Assembly: GCF_000766795.1 (NCBI RefSeq)
Contig: NZ_JPDS01000001.1
Location: 129,001-193,000, forward strand
Length of the DNA: 64,000 nucleotides
Direction: 5' to 3'
From: Polaribacter sp. Hel1_85
GTDB taxonomy: Bacteria > Bacteroidota > Bacteroidia > Flavobacteriales > Flavobacteriaceae
The notes below the pieces were generated by a model that was not told the DNA's origin, made no database searches, and was given only the letters and a program-made list of their open reading frames with translations. Both the position numbers and the translations under genes were made by a program. Positions 24,142 through 32,404 of this stretch are shown here, one piece after another (the first letter of the stretch is position 1; each line of letters starts with the position of its first letter).

Positions 24142-25530
24142 TTATAAGTGAATTACTTCATCATAAGCATCTGCAACTGCTTCCATTACAGCTTCACTCA
24201 TTGTTGGGTGAGGATGAATTGTTTTTAACACTTCATGACCAGTAGTTTCTAATTTACGTCCTAAAACTGCCTCAGCAATCATATCTGTAACACCAGCGCC
24301 AATCATATGGCAACCTAACCATTCTCCATATTTTGCATCAAAAATCACTTTTACAAAACCTTCAGTAGTTCCTGCTGCTGTTGCTTTACCAGAGGCAGAA
24401 AACGGGAATTTACCAACTTTTAATTCGTAACCTGCTTCTTTCGCTTTTGCTTCAGTTAATCCAACAGAAGCAATTTCTGGAGTTGCATATGTACAACCAG
24501 GAACGTTTCCGTAATCAATTGCTTCTGTATGTAAACCAGCTAATTTCTCAACACAAGTAATTCCTTCTGCAGAAGCAACATGTGCTAAAGCTTGTCCAGG
24601 AACCACATCTCCAATTGCATAATAACCAGGAATATTCGTTTGGTAAAAATCGTTTACTAAGATTTTATCTCTGTCAACAATAATTCCAACATCTTCTAAA
24701 CCAATATTTTCTATATTCGATTTAATTCCAACTGCAGATAATAAGATGTCTGCTGTTAAAGTTTCTTCACCTTTTTTAGTTTTCACAGTAGCAACAACTC
24801 CTTCACCAGAAGTGTCAACAGATTCTACAGAAGAATTTGTCATTACTTTAATACCCGCTTTTTTAATTGATTTTTCAAATTGTTTAGAAACATCAATATC
24901 TTCTACAGGTACAACATTTGGCATAAATTCTACAATAGTAACATCAGTTCCCATTGAGTTATAAAAATGAGCAAACTCAACACCAATTGCACCAGAACCT
25001 ACAACAATCATAGATTTAGGTTGGCTAGTTAAACTCATTGCTTGTCTATAACCAATTACTTTTTTACCATCTTGTGGTAAGTTTGGTAATTCTCTAGAAC
25101 GTGCACCCGTTGCAATAATAATATTGTCTGCACTATATTCAGTTACAGTTCCATTTTCTGCAGTAACATCAACTTTTTTACCAGTTTTAATTTTACCAAA
25201 ACCGTTAATAATATCAATTTTGTTTTTCTTCATTAAGAAAGCAACACCTTTGCTCATTCCTTCTGCAACACCACGACTTCTTTTAATAACAGCATCAAAA
25301 TTTTTATCAATTGCTTCTGCTTTTAAACCATATTGATCAACATGTTTTAAATAATCGTAAACTTGAGCAGATTTTAACAGTGCTTTTGTTGGGATACATC
25401 CCCAGTTTAAGCAAATTCCACCTAAGTTTTCTTTTTCTACAATGGCAACTTTAAAGCCTAATTGAGAAGCTCTAATTCCTGTTACATATCCTCCAGGTCC
25501 ACTTCCGATAATGATGATGTCGTATTTCAT
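24142..25530 (-). CDS. lpdA: Dihydrolipoyl dehydrogenase (E3)
   Basis: The FAD-containing E3 component that reoxidises dihydrolipoamide in the 2-oxo-acid dehydrogenase complexes and the glycine cleavage system. FAD-binding GSGPGGY is at 9-15. The redox disulfide is Cys40/Cys45 (GGICLNWGCIPTK). An NAD-binding GSGAIGVEFA follows, and the C-terminal catalytic His-Glu is in HPHPTMSEAVMEA. The length of 462 is normal. It stands alone; E1 and E2 are not in the window. A strong terminator follows 69 bases after the stop. Confidence 0.97.
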   Translation of the reverse strand: MKYDIIIIGSGPGGYVTGIRASQLGFKVAIVEKENLGGICLNWGCIPTKALLKSAQVYDYLKHVDQYGLKAEAIDKNFDAVIKRSRGVAEGMSKGVAFLMKKNKIDIINGFGKIKTGKKVDVTAENGTVTEYSADNIIIATGARSRELPNLPQDGKKVIGYRQAMSLTSQPKSMIVVGSGAIGVEFAHFYNSMGTDVTIVEFMPNVVPVEDIDVSKQFEKSIKKAGIKVMTNSSVESVDTSGEGVVATVKTKKGEETLTADILLSAVGIKSNIENIGLEDVGIIVDRDKILVNDFYQTNIPGYYAIGDVVPGQALAHVASAEGITCVEKLAGLHTEAIDYGNVPGCTYATPEIASVGLTEAKAKEAGYELKVGKFPFSASGKATAAGTTEGFVKVIFDAKYGEWLGCHMIGAGVTDMIAEAVLGRKLETTGHEVLKTIHPHPTMSEAVMEAVADAYDEVIHL

Positions 25531-25572
25531 AATTGTGTTTTATCTTTTTGTTGATGTTGTTTGTTCTCTTTT

Positions 25573-25694
25573 TGGGCGTTTTAACAGGCTTTCCGTTCTA
25601 TCTTTTTAGTTTTGTTCTCGATACAAATTTGTTCATACTTCTCAAATTCACTCGAACTGACAACTAAAAAGGATGCCACTTCAATCCTTAACGC
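25573..25694 (+). repeat. Family A repeat with a nested family B-like insert
   Basis: The left part TGGGCGTTTTAACAGGCTTT then CCGTTCTATCTTTTTAGTT and the right part AACTAAAAAGGATGCCAC then TTCAATCCTTAACGC match the family A ends. The arms ATCTTTTTAGTT and AACTAAAAAGGAT can pair. The loop (25615-25663) starts TTCTCGATACAAATTTG and ends CTCGAACTGACA, like the ends of family B. So one repeat seems to sit in the loop of another, upstream of lpdA. Confidence 0.65.
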
Positions 25695-25763
25695 GTGCTA
25701 ATTTACTAACTTTTAACTTTATTTTAATTTATTTCAATTTTAATTATATCTTAATGTAAGACT

Positions 25764-26363
25764 TTACTTGCAGTTAGAATTATAATCATTAACCATATCA
25801 ACTAACCTTGTTCTTTTTTTTCTAAAATTTTTCTTAATACTTTTTTTATCTTTTACTTTATCAATCATATACTTACAATCTGCAATGTATTTTGAAAAAT
25901 GAAGCCAAAAATCTTTACTATTAACATTACTAGAAAGTTCATCCACCGTATCTGAATTTTCTTTTCCAATATAATATATTATAGAAGAACCTCCACCTAT
26001 CATCATACCATTTGGTCCCATATGTCCAGGTGTATAACTCTGTTTATAATATAAATCTAATTTTCCTTCTATTTTTTTTTGAACTAGATAAACGTAATTA
26101 TTATCGTGTTTATAATAAAAAGTTCTATTATCATTAGTAAAGACAATTTTTTTTACAGATTGATCATCAAACAATTGCTTTTTATCGTTTAAAGTTCTTT
26201 TATATTTAACTTCATCATCAATTGTTACTTTTATAAAACCAACTAATTCAGTATTGTTTCTTAAATACAATTTTCCTTTTTCATAATTGTTAAACACCCC
26301 TTGTGAGTTTATACTAAATGAAATAGTTAAAAATAAAAAAATGAATTTATTTTTGATTATCAT
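25764..26363 (-). CDS. Secreted hypothetical protein
   Basis: A ~199-residue protein with a signal peptide (MIIKNKFIFLFLTISFSINSQ); the start is the ATG at 26363, since the longer frame overlaps argS. I do not recognise the family. Seen are a beta-rich N-terminal half (GKLYLRNNTELVGFIKVTID, KKIVFTNDNRTFYY) and a Gly/Met-rich middle (GHMGPNGMMIGGGSS). The C-terminal tail is Lys/Arg-rich (KDKKSIKKNFRKKRTR). The N-terminal pattern, a statement of keyword 'level to restore', is common in flavobacterial exported proteins of unknown function. It begins 4 bases after the argS stop, so it is co-transcribed. Confidence 0.6.
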   Translation of the reverse strand: MIIKNKFIFLFLTISFSINSQGVFNNYEKGKLYLRNNTELVGFIKVTIDDEVKYKRTLNDKKQLFDDQSVKKIVFTNDNRTFYYKHDNNYVYLVQKKIEGKLDLYYKQSYTPGHMGPNGMMIGGGSSIIYYIGKENSDTVDELSSNVNSKDFWLHFSKYIADCKYMIDKVKDKKSIKKNFRKKRTRLVDMVNDYNSNCK

Positions 26364-26367
26364 AGAT

Positions 26368-28275
26368 TTACATTCTCTCAGGAACATTAATTCCTAATAA
26401 TAAAAATGCAGATTTTATAGTGTCTGCAACTTTCTTAGCTAATTGTACTCTAAATATTTTTTTATCTAAATTTTCCTCTCCTAAAATAGATACGTTTTGA
26501 TAAAAAGAATTGAATTCTTTAACCAAGTCATACGTGTAATTTGCAATAATTGCTGGCGAATAATTTGCAGCTGCTTGTTGCACAGTTTCAGGGTATAACT
26601 CTAATTGCTTTAATAATTCTTTTTCTTTTTCGTGTAATTCTATAGTTACAGCTTTTGAAAAATCAAAATCTGCTTTTCTAATGATAGATTGAATTCTAGC
26701 ATAGGTATATTGAATAAAAGGACCTGTGTTTCCTTGAAAATCTACAGAAGATTTTGGGTCGAACAAAATTCTCTTTTTAGGATCTACTTTTAAAATAAAA
26801 TATTTTAAAGCTCCTAAACCAATCGTTTTATACAATTCTTCTTTTTCTTCTTCAGAATAACCATCTAACTTTCCTAATTCTTCAGAAATTGTTCTAGCAG
26901 TATCCGTCATTTCTAGCATTAAATCATCAGCATCAACAACAGTTCCTTCTCTAGATTTCATTTTCCCAGAAGGTAAATCTACCATTCCGTAACTTAAATG
27001 ATGTAATTGTTTTGCCCAATCAAATCCTAATTTCTTTAAAATTAAGAACAATACTTGAAAGTGATAATCTTGCTCATTACCAACTGTATACACCATTCCA
27101 CCAACATCTTGGTAATCTTTTACACGTTGTATTGCTGTACCAATATCTTGTGTCATATAAACTGCAGTTCCGTCTGAACGTAACACAATTTTTTCATCTA
27201 ATCCATCTTCAGTTAAATCGCACCAAACAGAGCCATCTTCTTTTTTATAGAAAACACCTTTTTCTAAACCTTGTGCAACAACATCTTTACCTAATAAATA
27301 GGTGTTACTTTCATAATATAGATTGTCAAAATCTACACCCATGTTTTTGTAAGTTACATCAAAACCTGCATAAACCCAAGAGTTCATCTTTTTCCACAAA
27401 TCAACGACTTGAGGTATTTCATTTTCCCAATCTTGAAGCATTTCTTTGGCTTCTATACCTATTTTGCTATACTTTGAAAAATATTCGTTTTTAAATTCTT
27501 TTCTAAATTCTGAATGTGCTTCTGAACTTAAATCATCACCATTTAAAAATTGTTCTTTATATTTTTCTTTTAATAGTTTTTGAGTTTCAGGTTTATTAGA
27601 GAAATCAATAAATAAATCAGTTGATTTTGAGCTTTTTAACCATTCAGAATATTCTTTTTGAAATTCTTGTTCAAATTTTACATAGTAATTACCAACTAAT
27701 TTATCACCTTTTAAACCTGTAGATTCTGGAGTTTCTCCGTTTCCGAATTTTTCCCAAGCCAACATAGATTTACAAATATGAATACCTCTGTCGTTAATAA
27801 TTTGTGTTTTGTAAACTTTTTTCCCAGCAGCTTTTATAATTTCTGCAACAGAATACCCTAATAAATTATTACGAACATGACCTAAATGTAAAGGTTTGTT
27901 TGTGTTTGGTGATGAGTATTCTACCATCATAGCTTTGTCTCCTGCTTTTGGATCAACAAAACCATAATTAGAATTTGCATAAATTGAGTTAAAGAAATTG
28001 TTGTAAAAAGAATCGTCTATAACTAAGTTTAAAAAACCTTTAACTACGTTATAATTAGTAACTTCTTCAATGTTTTCAACTACGTATTTTCCTAAATCCT
28101 CACCAATTTGAACAGGATTTCCTTTTTTATATCTTAATAAAGGAAAAACTACAACAGTAATATCTCCTTCAAATTCTTTTCTGGTTGCTTGAAATTCTAC
28201 TGATGGAATTTCTGTATTGTATAAAGCTAAAAAACCTTCTTTTACTTTGGTTTCTATACTATTTTGAATGCTCAT
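26368..28275 (-). CDS. argS: Arginyl-tRNA synthetase
   Basis: A class I synthetase that charges tRNA-Arg. The start is the ATG at 28275 (MSIQNSIETKVKEGF); family members begin with this N-terminal additional domain, and the longer frame is promoter DNA. Landmarks are SSPNTNKPLHLGHVRNNLLG (HIGH-type motif) and GMVDLPSGKMKSREGTVVD (KMSKS-type motif). The DALR anticodon-binding domain is at the end (FVQYTYARIQSI-like, GPFIQYTYARIQSIIR) and the C-terminus LLLGINVPERM is standard. It is 635 residues, slightly long, as usual in Bacteroidota. Confidence 0.97.
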   Translation of the reverse strand: MSIQNSIETKVKEGFLALYNTEIPSVEFQATRKEFEGDITVVVFPLLRYKKGNPVQIGEDLGKYVVENIEEVTNYNVVKGFLNLVIDDSFYNNFFNSIYANSNYGFVDPKAGDKAMMVEYSSPNTNKPLHLGHVRNNLLGYSVAEIIKAAGKKVYKTQIINDRGIHICKSMLAWEKFGNGETPESTGLKGDKLVGNYYVKFEQEFQKEYSEWLKSSKSTDLFIDFSNKPETQKLLKEKYKEQFLNGDDLSSEAHSEFRKEFKNEYFSKYSKIGIEAKEMLQDWENEIPQVVDLWKKMNSWVYAGFDVTYKNMGVDFDNLYYESNTYLLGKDVVAQGLEKGVFYKKEDGSVWCDLTEDGLDEKIVLRSDGTAVYMTQDIGTAIQRVKDYQDVGGMVYTVGNEQDYHFQVLFLILKKLGFDWAKQLHHLSYGMVDLPSGKMKSREGTVVDADDLMLEMTDTARTISEELGKLDGYSEEEKEELYKTIGLGALKYFILKVDPKKRILFDPKSSVDFQGNTGPFIQYTYARIQSIIRKADFDFSKAVTIELHEKEKELLKQLELYPETVQQAAANYSPAIIANYTYDLVKEFNSFYQNVSILGEENLDKKIFRVQLAKKVADTIKSAFLLLGINVPERM

Positions 28276-28296
28276 AAATTCTAGAAAATTGAAATG

Positions 28297-28304
28297 CAAA
28301 ATTA
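28297..28304 (-). promoter_or_regulatory. -7 promoter box for argS
   Basis: TAATTTTG on the - strand matches TAnnTTTG, 22 bases before the argS ATG. I find no TTG at the expected distance upstream. Confidence 0.4.
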
Positions 28305-28351
28305 CATATTTTTATTTGTTTTTTAGAATGATTTTTGGTGAAGAATAATTG

Positions 28352-28359
28352 TATTTTTG
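28352..28359 (+). promoter_or_regulatory. -7 promoter box for the YkgJ-type gene
   Basis: TATTTTTG ends only four bases before the ATG at 28364, so the mRNA would have almost no leader. A TTG lies at 28335-28337, 14 bases upstream, shorter than the usual 17-23. Confidence 0.4.
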
Positions 28360-28363
28360 TAGC

Positions 28364-28888
28364 ATGGAAAAACGCTTAGAACAACTACCAAAATTAGCTG
28401 AAGAATCTAGAAAAGAAAATCTAAAGTATTTTGCAAATCTTAAGAAAAGAGTACCTAAAAACTTAGATTATGTAATGCAAGAAATTCATGATGCTGAGTT
28501 TGAAAAAACAGATTGTTTAGAATGTGGAAACTGTTGTAAAACAACAAGTCCTATTTTTACAGACAAAGATGTAGAGCGAATTTCTAAACATTTAAAAATG
28601 AAAGTTGCTGCATTTACAAAACAATATTTAGAAAGAGATGAAGATGACTTTATGGTTTTAAAAACGGCGCCTTGTTCTTTCTTAGATGAATCTGATAATA
28701 CTTGTTTTATTTACGATGTTAGACCTAAAGCATGTGCAGAATATCCACATACAAATCGTAGGAAATTTATTGGAATCACAGATTTAACAGTAACTAATAC
28801 AGCTATTTGTCCTGCAGCGTATTCAATTGTAGAAGAATTAAAAAAACGCATTCCCTTAACTTCTAATAAAAAGATTAGAAGAAAGTAA
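28364..28888 (+). CDS. YkgJ-family cysteine cluster protein
   Basis: A 174-residue protein of the YkgJ / zinc-iron chelating family. The cysteines lie in CLECGNCCKTTS, APCSFL, TCFIYDVRPKAC and ICPAAYS; about eight in all, enough to hold a metal or Fe-S centre. The start is the ATG at 28364 (MEKRLEQLPKLAEESR). The in-frame TTG at 28349 lies in the promoter box. Function is unknown; the name comes from conserved cysteine spacing. Divergent from argS. Confidence 0.8.
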   Translation: MEKRLEQLPKLAEESRKENLKYFANLKKRVPKNLDYVMQEIHDAEFEKTDCLECGNCCKTTSPIFTDKDVERISKHLKMKVAAFTKQYLERDEDDFMVLKTAPCSFLDESDNTCFIYDVRPKACAEYPHTNRRKFIGITDLTVTNTAICPAAYSIVEELKKRIPLTSNKKIRRK

Positions 28889-28930
28889 TTTTAGTTAAAA
28901 AAAATAAAAAATTAGATTCAAATATTTTTT

Positions 28931-28946
28931 TGGCACACAGTTTGCT
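28931..28946 (+). promoter_or_regulatory. Sigma-54 (RpoN) promoter, -24/-12
   Basis: TGGCAC at 28931-28936, five bases, then TTGCT at 28942-28946; the GG and GC are exactly 10 bases apart. This matches TGGCAC-N5-TTGCW. The only transcription unit that fits downstream is the non-coding stretch ending in the terminator at 29013-29042. I saw no enhancer-binding protein gene nearby. Confidence 0.7.
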
Positions 28947-28956
28947 AATATTATAA

Positions 28957-29042
28957 TGAAGACAACGTAGTAAACTGTTTTCATGTGTAAATTATTTGAA
29001 TTAGTTGATTTAAAAAAACCATCTCTTATGAGATGGTTTTTT
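28957..29042 (+). ncRNA. Candidate sigma-54-dependent small RNA (~86 nt)
   Basis: The start is set 12 bases after the -12 GC of the sigma-54 promoter at 28931-28946; the end is the last T of the terminator at 29042. The strand between (about 55 bases before the terminator stem) is AT-rich and has no protein-length frame. One short frame, ATG at 28983, runs 28 codons (MCKLFELVDLKKPS start) but passes through the terminator hairpin and stops at 29067-29069. No homology is known to me; the call rests on promoter plus terminator alone. Confidence 0.5.
29013..29042. terminator. Strong terminator between YkgJ-type/sRNA and GH1
   Basis: AAAAAACCATCTC (29013-29025) and GAGATGGTTTTTT (29030-29042) form a perfect 13-pair stem with a 4-base loop. 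Runs of A and T on both sides allow it to end the small RNA on the + strand and the GH1 operon on the - strand. Confidence 0.93.
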
Positions 29043-29063
29043 CGTTTTATATTTTATTTTAAA

Positions 29064-30452
29064 TTATAAGGTTACTTCTGCACTATCATTTTTAATGGCT
29101 TTTTTAAACCAATGTGCCGATTTTTTAGGAGTTCTTTTTAAAGTTTTAAAATCTACATAATGCAAACCAAATCGTTGTTCATAACCTAAAGCCCATTCAA
29201 AGTTATCCATAAAAGACCAAGCAAAATATCCTTTTAAGTTTACGCCTTCTTCTATTGCCTCTTGACAAGCTTTTAAATATCCTTGATAAAATTCTAACCT
29301 TTCTTGGTCATCAACTTTTCCATCTATTAATTGATCAGGATATGCACAACCGTTTTCTGTGATGTAAATGTTTGGTTTGTCGTATCGTTTATCTATCCAT
29401 TTTAATAATTTTTTACAACCCCAAGGCACCACTGCCCAGTCCATTAAAGTGACTTTCCAATCTTTATCTACAGTTAAATCTACATCTTGATCTTCAGAAA
29501 TACCACCATTTCCGTTTACAGCAACCTCCTTTACAGTTCCATCTGAATTTGCTGCATACATGGTTGTATAATGATTCAAACCAAAAAAGTCTGAAGTACC
29601 TTTTATCAAATTTTTCTCTTCTTCAGAAAAGGAGGGAAGACGTTCTTTTAGTCTTTCTTTCATCACTTTTGGATAATCACCTTTGTAAATAGGATCTGCA
29701 AACCAAGCAATGAAAAACTCAAGTGCTCTTTCGGCAGCTTCTTTATCTTCTTTACTATTTGTTAAAGGTTCTCTCCAATCACAATTATTAGAGATGCCAA
29801 TTTCTCCTTTTTGATGTGCATATTTTTCTCTATATAATTTTACTGATTTTGCATGGGCTAAAATTAAATGATGTGCTGCCAAATAAGGTTCTGAATTAGA
29901 AACTCTACCTGGAGCAAAAACACCTTGTCCGTAACCTAAAATAGAAACTACCCAAGGTTCGTTTAATGTAATCCAGTTTTTTACACGATCACCAAATCTA
30001 TCAAAACAAACATTAGCATATTCTTTAAAATATTCAATAATATCTTTGTTAAGCCAACCATCATTTTCTAGCTGTAAAGCCAAAGGTAAATCCCAATGAT
30101 ATAATGTAACCCAAGGAACGATGTCGGCTTTCAAAAGTTCATCAATTAATTCTGAATAGAATTGAACTCCTTTCTCGTTAACAGTACCTTTCCCTGTAGG
30201 CATAATTCTAGACCAAGCAATTGAAAAACGATAAGCTTTAACGCCCATGTTTTTCATCAACTGTATGTCTTCTTTAAATTTATGATAATGATCGCAAGCA
30301 ACATCACCTGTTTCTCCATTATTTATCTTACCAGGAATGCTACAAAATGCATCCCAAATAGAGGGACCTTTTCCATCTAAATCACTAGCACCTTCAATTT
30401 GATAAGATGATGTGGCTGTTCCCCAAACAAAATCTTTCGGAAATTTATTCAT
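29064..30452 (-). CDS. Glycoside hydrolase family 1 beta-glucosidase
   Basis: A 462-residue GH1 enzyme, cytoplasmic (no signal peptide). It starts MNKFPKDFVWGTATSSYQIE, the typical GH1 opening. The acid/base Glu is Glu165 in TLNEPW and the nucleophile Glu is in YITENG near residue 370; WSFMDNFEWALGYEQRFG binds the aglycone side. Such enzymes cut terminal beta-glucosides such as cellobiose, gentiobiose or laminaribiose; exact linkage cannot be read. It lies 31 bases after the symporter gene, in one operon. Confidence 0.95.
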   Translation of the reverse strand: MNKFPKDFVWGTATSSYQIEGASDLDGKGPSIWDAFCSIPGKINNGETGDVACDHYHKFKEDIQLMKNMGVKAYRFSIAWSRIMPTGKGTVNEKGVQFYSELIDELLKADIVPWVTLYHWDLPLALQLENDGWLNKDIIEYFKEYANVCFDRFGDRVKNWITLNEPWVVSILGYGQGVFAPGRVSNSEPYLAAHHLILAHAKSVKLYREKYAHQKGEIGISNNCDWREPLTNSKEDKEAAERALEFFIAWFADPIYKGDYPKVMKERLKERLPSFSEEEKNLIKGTSDFFGLNHYTTMYAANSDGTVKEVAVNGNGGISEDQDVDLTVDKDWKVTLMDWAVVPWGCKKLLKWIDKRYDKPNIYITENGCAYPDQLIDGKVDDQERLEFYQGYLKACQEAIEEGVNLKGYFAWSFMDNFEWALGYEQRFGLHYVDFKTLKRTPKKSAHWFKKAIKNDSAEVTL

Positions 30453-30483
30453 AATATATATTTTGTATCAATATTTTAAAATT

Positions 30484-32085
30484 CTATTTTTCTTCTAATC
30501 TTCTTGTATTTAATTCTAAAGTAATTTCATCCAATTTAGTCTGAGTAAGTGGATAAAAGAACATTACTATAGCGGCTAAAACTGTAACTATAGCAGGAAT
30601 CCAACTCATTAACATGACAACTCCTGGTAAAGCACCTTCTATAGCTAATGAATCTTGTCCACTATAATGAAATGCAGCTAATACTAAACCAATAATTGCC
30701 CCAGCAATTCCTCCTCCAAATTTTGTTGCAAAAGAACCTGCAGAATACACTAAACCTGTAGCTCTTCTTCCGTTTTTAAATTCTGAATAATCAGCAGCAT
30801 CACCTAACATTACAAAGAATAAAGTTGGCAGAATTGCTGCTCCAAATTCAGAAATAATACCTAGTATAAAAATCATAGATATATCATTTGGTCCGCAAAA
30901 AACGAGTAATGCATTTACACCTCCAGAAAATAACAGCGCATAAATAAATAACATGCGTTTCCCTATTTTTTTACTTAACGGAGCAGTTACCATCGCACCT
31001 GCTATTGAAGCCAACATTAAGCCAACCATAAAACTTGCAGCCAATAATTGATCATTTAAATAATGAGTAAAATAGACAACAACAATACCTTGTTTTATAG
31101 AGTTGTAAACATTAAATAATAAACCTATAGCTAATAAAATTAACCAAGGTTTATTAGATATTAAATCTTTTAAATCTTGTTTTAGATTTGTTTTTTGTTC
31201 TTTAGGTGGTAATACTCTCTCTTTTGTTGAATAGAAAGTAATAATCATAAATAAGGTTAAGAATATAGACATCACATAGATAGAATTACTATATCCTTTT
31301 TTTTGATCAATAATTGAAAAAGAAGCTGCATTAATATCTTTTTCACCTTCTACAATAAATGTGTAATTTTTATGAGCTTCTATTGTAAAGCTTTTTCCTT
31401 TTGTGGGCGTATTTTCTTTTTTATCAAGAGTATCCCAAGTGAATAATGCAATGCCATCTTCTGTTTTTATATTTGCATTTAATACATCTTTAGGGGCAGA
31501 TATTTCAACTTTAAATCTTTCTGCACCTAATTTGTCAACCTTTATAGTAGGGTTTACATTACCAAAATAGGCAACCAAAAAAAGTAAGGCTCCTTGTACT
31601 AACATTCCTCCTCCAAATGCACCAACCATTCTAAAAGAACCAATACTTGTTCTTTCTTTATCATTCCCAGTCATTACTGCCATTAAAGCTCCGTAAGGAA
31701 CATTATTTGCTGTATAAATTAATGTAAAAGCAATGTAGGTAATGTAAGCATAGATAATTTTACCAGTCGGATTTAAATCAGGACTAGAAAAAAGTAATGA
31801 AAGGCTGATTCCTAGTGGAACTGCTGTCCATAAAATCCAAGGTCTGAATTTCCCGTATTTAGATTTTGTTCTATCTCCAATAATACCCATTAAAATATCG
31901 CTAATACCATCGCTAAAGCGTGATATTAACATTAAAAGACCTACTGTTGCAGGATGCAACCCAAAAACGTCTGTATAAAAAATAAACAAAAAAGCAGCTA
32001 CGCCTCTCCAAGCTATATTTGCAGCTCCATCACCAAGGGCGTAACCTATTTTTTCTTTTAAAGGGACTTTATTTATTTCTAACAT
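30484..32085 (-). CDS. GPH-family sugar:cation symporter with periplasmic insertion
   Basis: A 533-residue inner-membrane transporter of the glycoside-pentoside-hexuronide (MelB-like) family; usual length ~450. The signature DRTKSKYGKFRPW is at 71-83. An extra ~90 residues (about 175-265) lie between membrane segments 5 and 6, on the periplasmic side; they are hydrophilic and beta-rich (FKVEISAPKDVLNANI, HKNYTFIVEG). The remaining 12-helix plan is normal. The insertion could bind sugar or partner a periplasmic protein. The GH1 gene follows 31 bases on; the GH3 gene diverges 319 bases upstream. This suggests uptake of a beta-glucoside disaccharide. Confidence 0.88.
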   Translation of the reverse strand: MLEINKVPLKEKIGYALGDGAANIAWRGVAAFLFIFYTDVFGLHPATVGLLMLISRFSDGISDILMGIIGDRTKSKYGKFRPWILWTAVPLGISLSLLFSSPDLNPTGKIIYAYITYIAFTLIYTANNVPYGALMAVMTGNDKERTSIGSFRMVGAFGGGMLVQGALLFLVAYFGNVNPTIKVDKLGAERFKVEISAPKDVLNANIKTEDGIALFTWDTLDKKENTPTKGKSFTIEAHKNYTFIVEGEKDINAASFSIIDQKKGYSNSIYVMSIFLTLFMIITFYSTKERVLPPKEQKTNLKQDLKDLISNKPWLILLAIGLLFNVYNSIKQGIVVVYFTHYLNDQLLAASFMVGLMLASIAGAMVTAPLSKKIGKRMLFIYALLFSGGVNALLVFCGPNDISMIFILGIISEFGAAILPTLFFVMLGDAADYSEFKNGRRATGLVYSAGSFATKFGGGIAGAIIGLVLAAFHYSGQDSLAIEGALPGVVMLMSWIPAIVTVLAAIVMFFYPLTQTKLDEITLELNTRRLEEK

Positions 32086-32404
32086 TTTTAATTATGTAAA
32101 TTATTATTTTTTTATTTAGTTATTTAAAACAGGTCAAAATAATATCAGTATTTATTGATCTTATCAATTTTTTTAAATACAATTTTGATATTACTAAAGT
32201 ATTCTAAACTTGAAAAAAACAAAAACTTATTAATGATACATCTAAAGCAAAAGATAGCTCAAATGTGTTATTGATATAGGAAAAGGACGGCTTTTTAAGG
32301 AATTGCAACAAATGTTATAATCTTAGTTGAAATAGTTTTACTCATATATTCTGTTAAAAAGTAGTTTTATCAAAAAACAGAAAACTGTTAATTAATTTTC
32401 GAAT
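32086..32404. promoter_or_regulatory. Divergent regulatory region between GPH symporter and GH3
   Basis: A 319-base AT-rich gap with no gene. It holds a small palindrome ATTGAT-CTT-ATCAAT at 32154-32168 and a half-site-like ATTGATAT near 32270. No full TTG-N-TAnnTTTG promoter stands out on either strand; TAGTTTTA near 32332 and 32363 are weak -7 matches toward GH3. The region presumably carries both promoters. Confidence 0.4.

Noticed and set aside
27012..27494. A 160-codon + strand frame inside argS
   Set aside because: It is the shadow of a long, well-matched argS; its residues are Leu/His/Tyr-rich as expected for antisense of AT-rich coding DNA.
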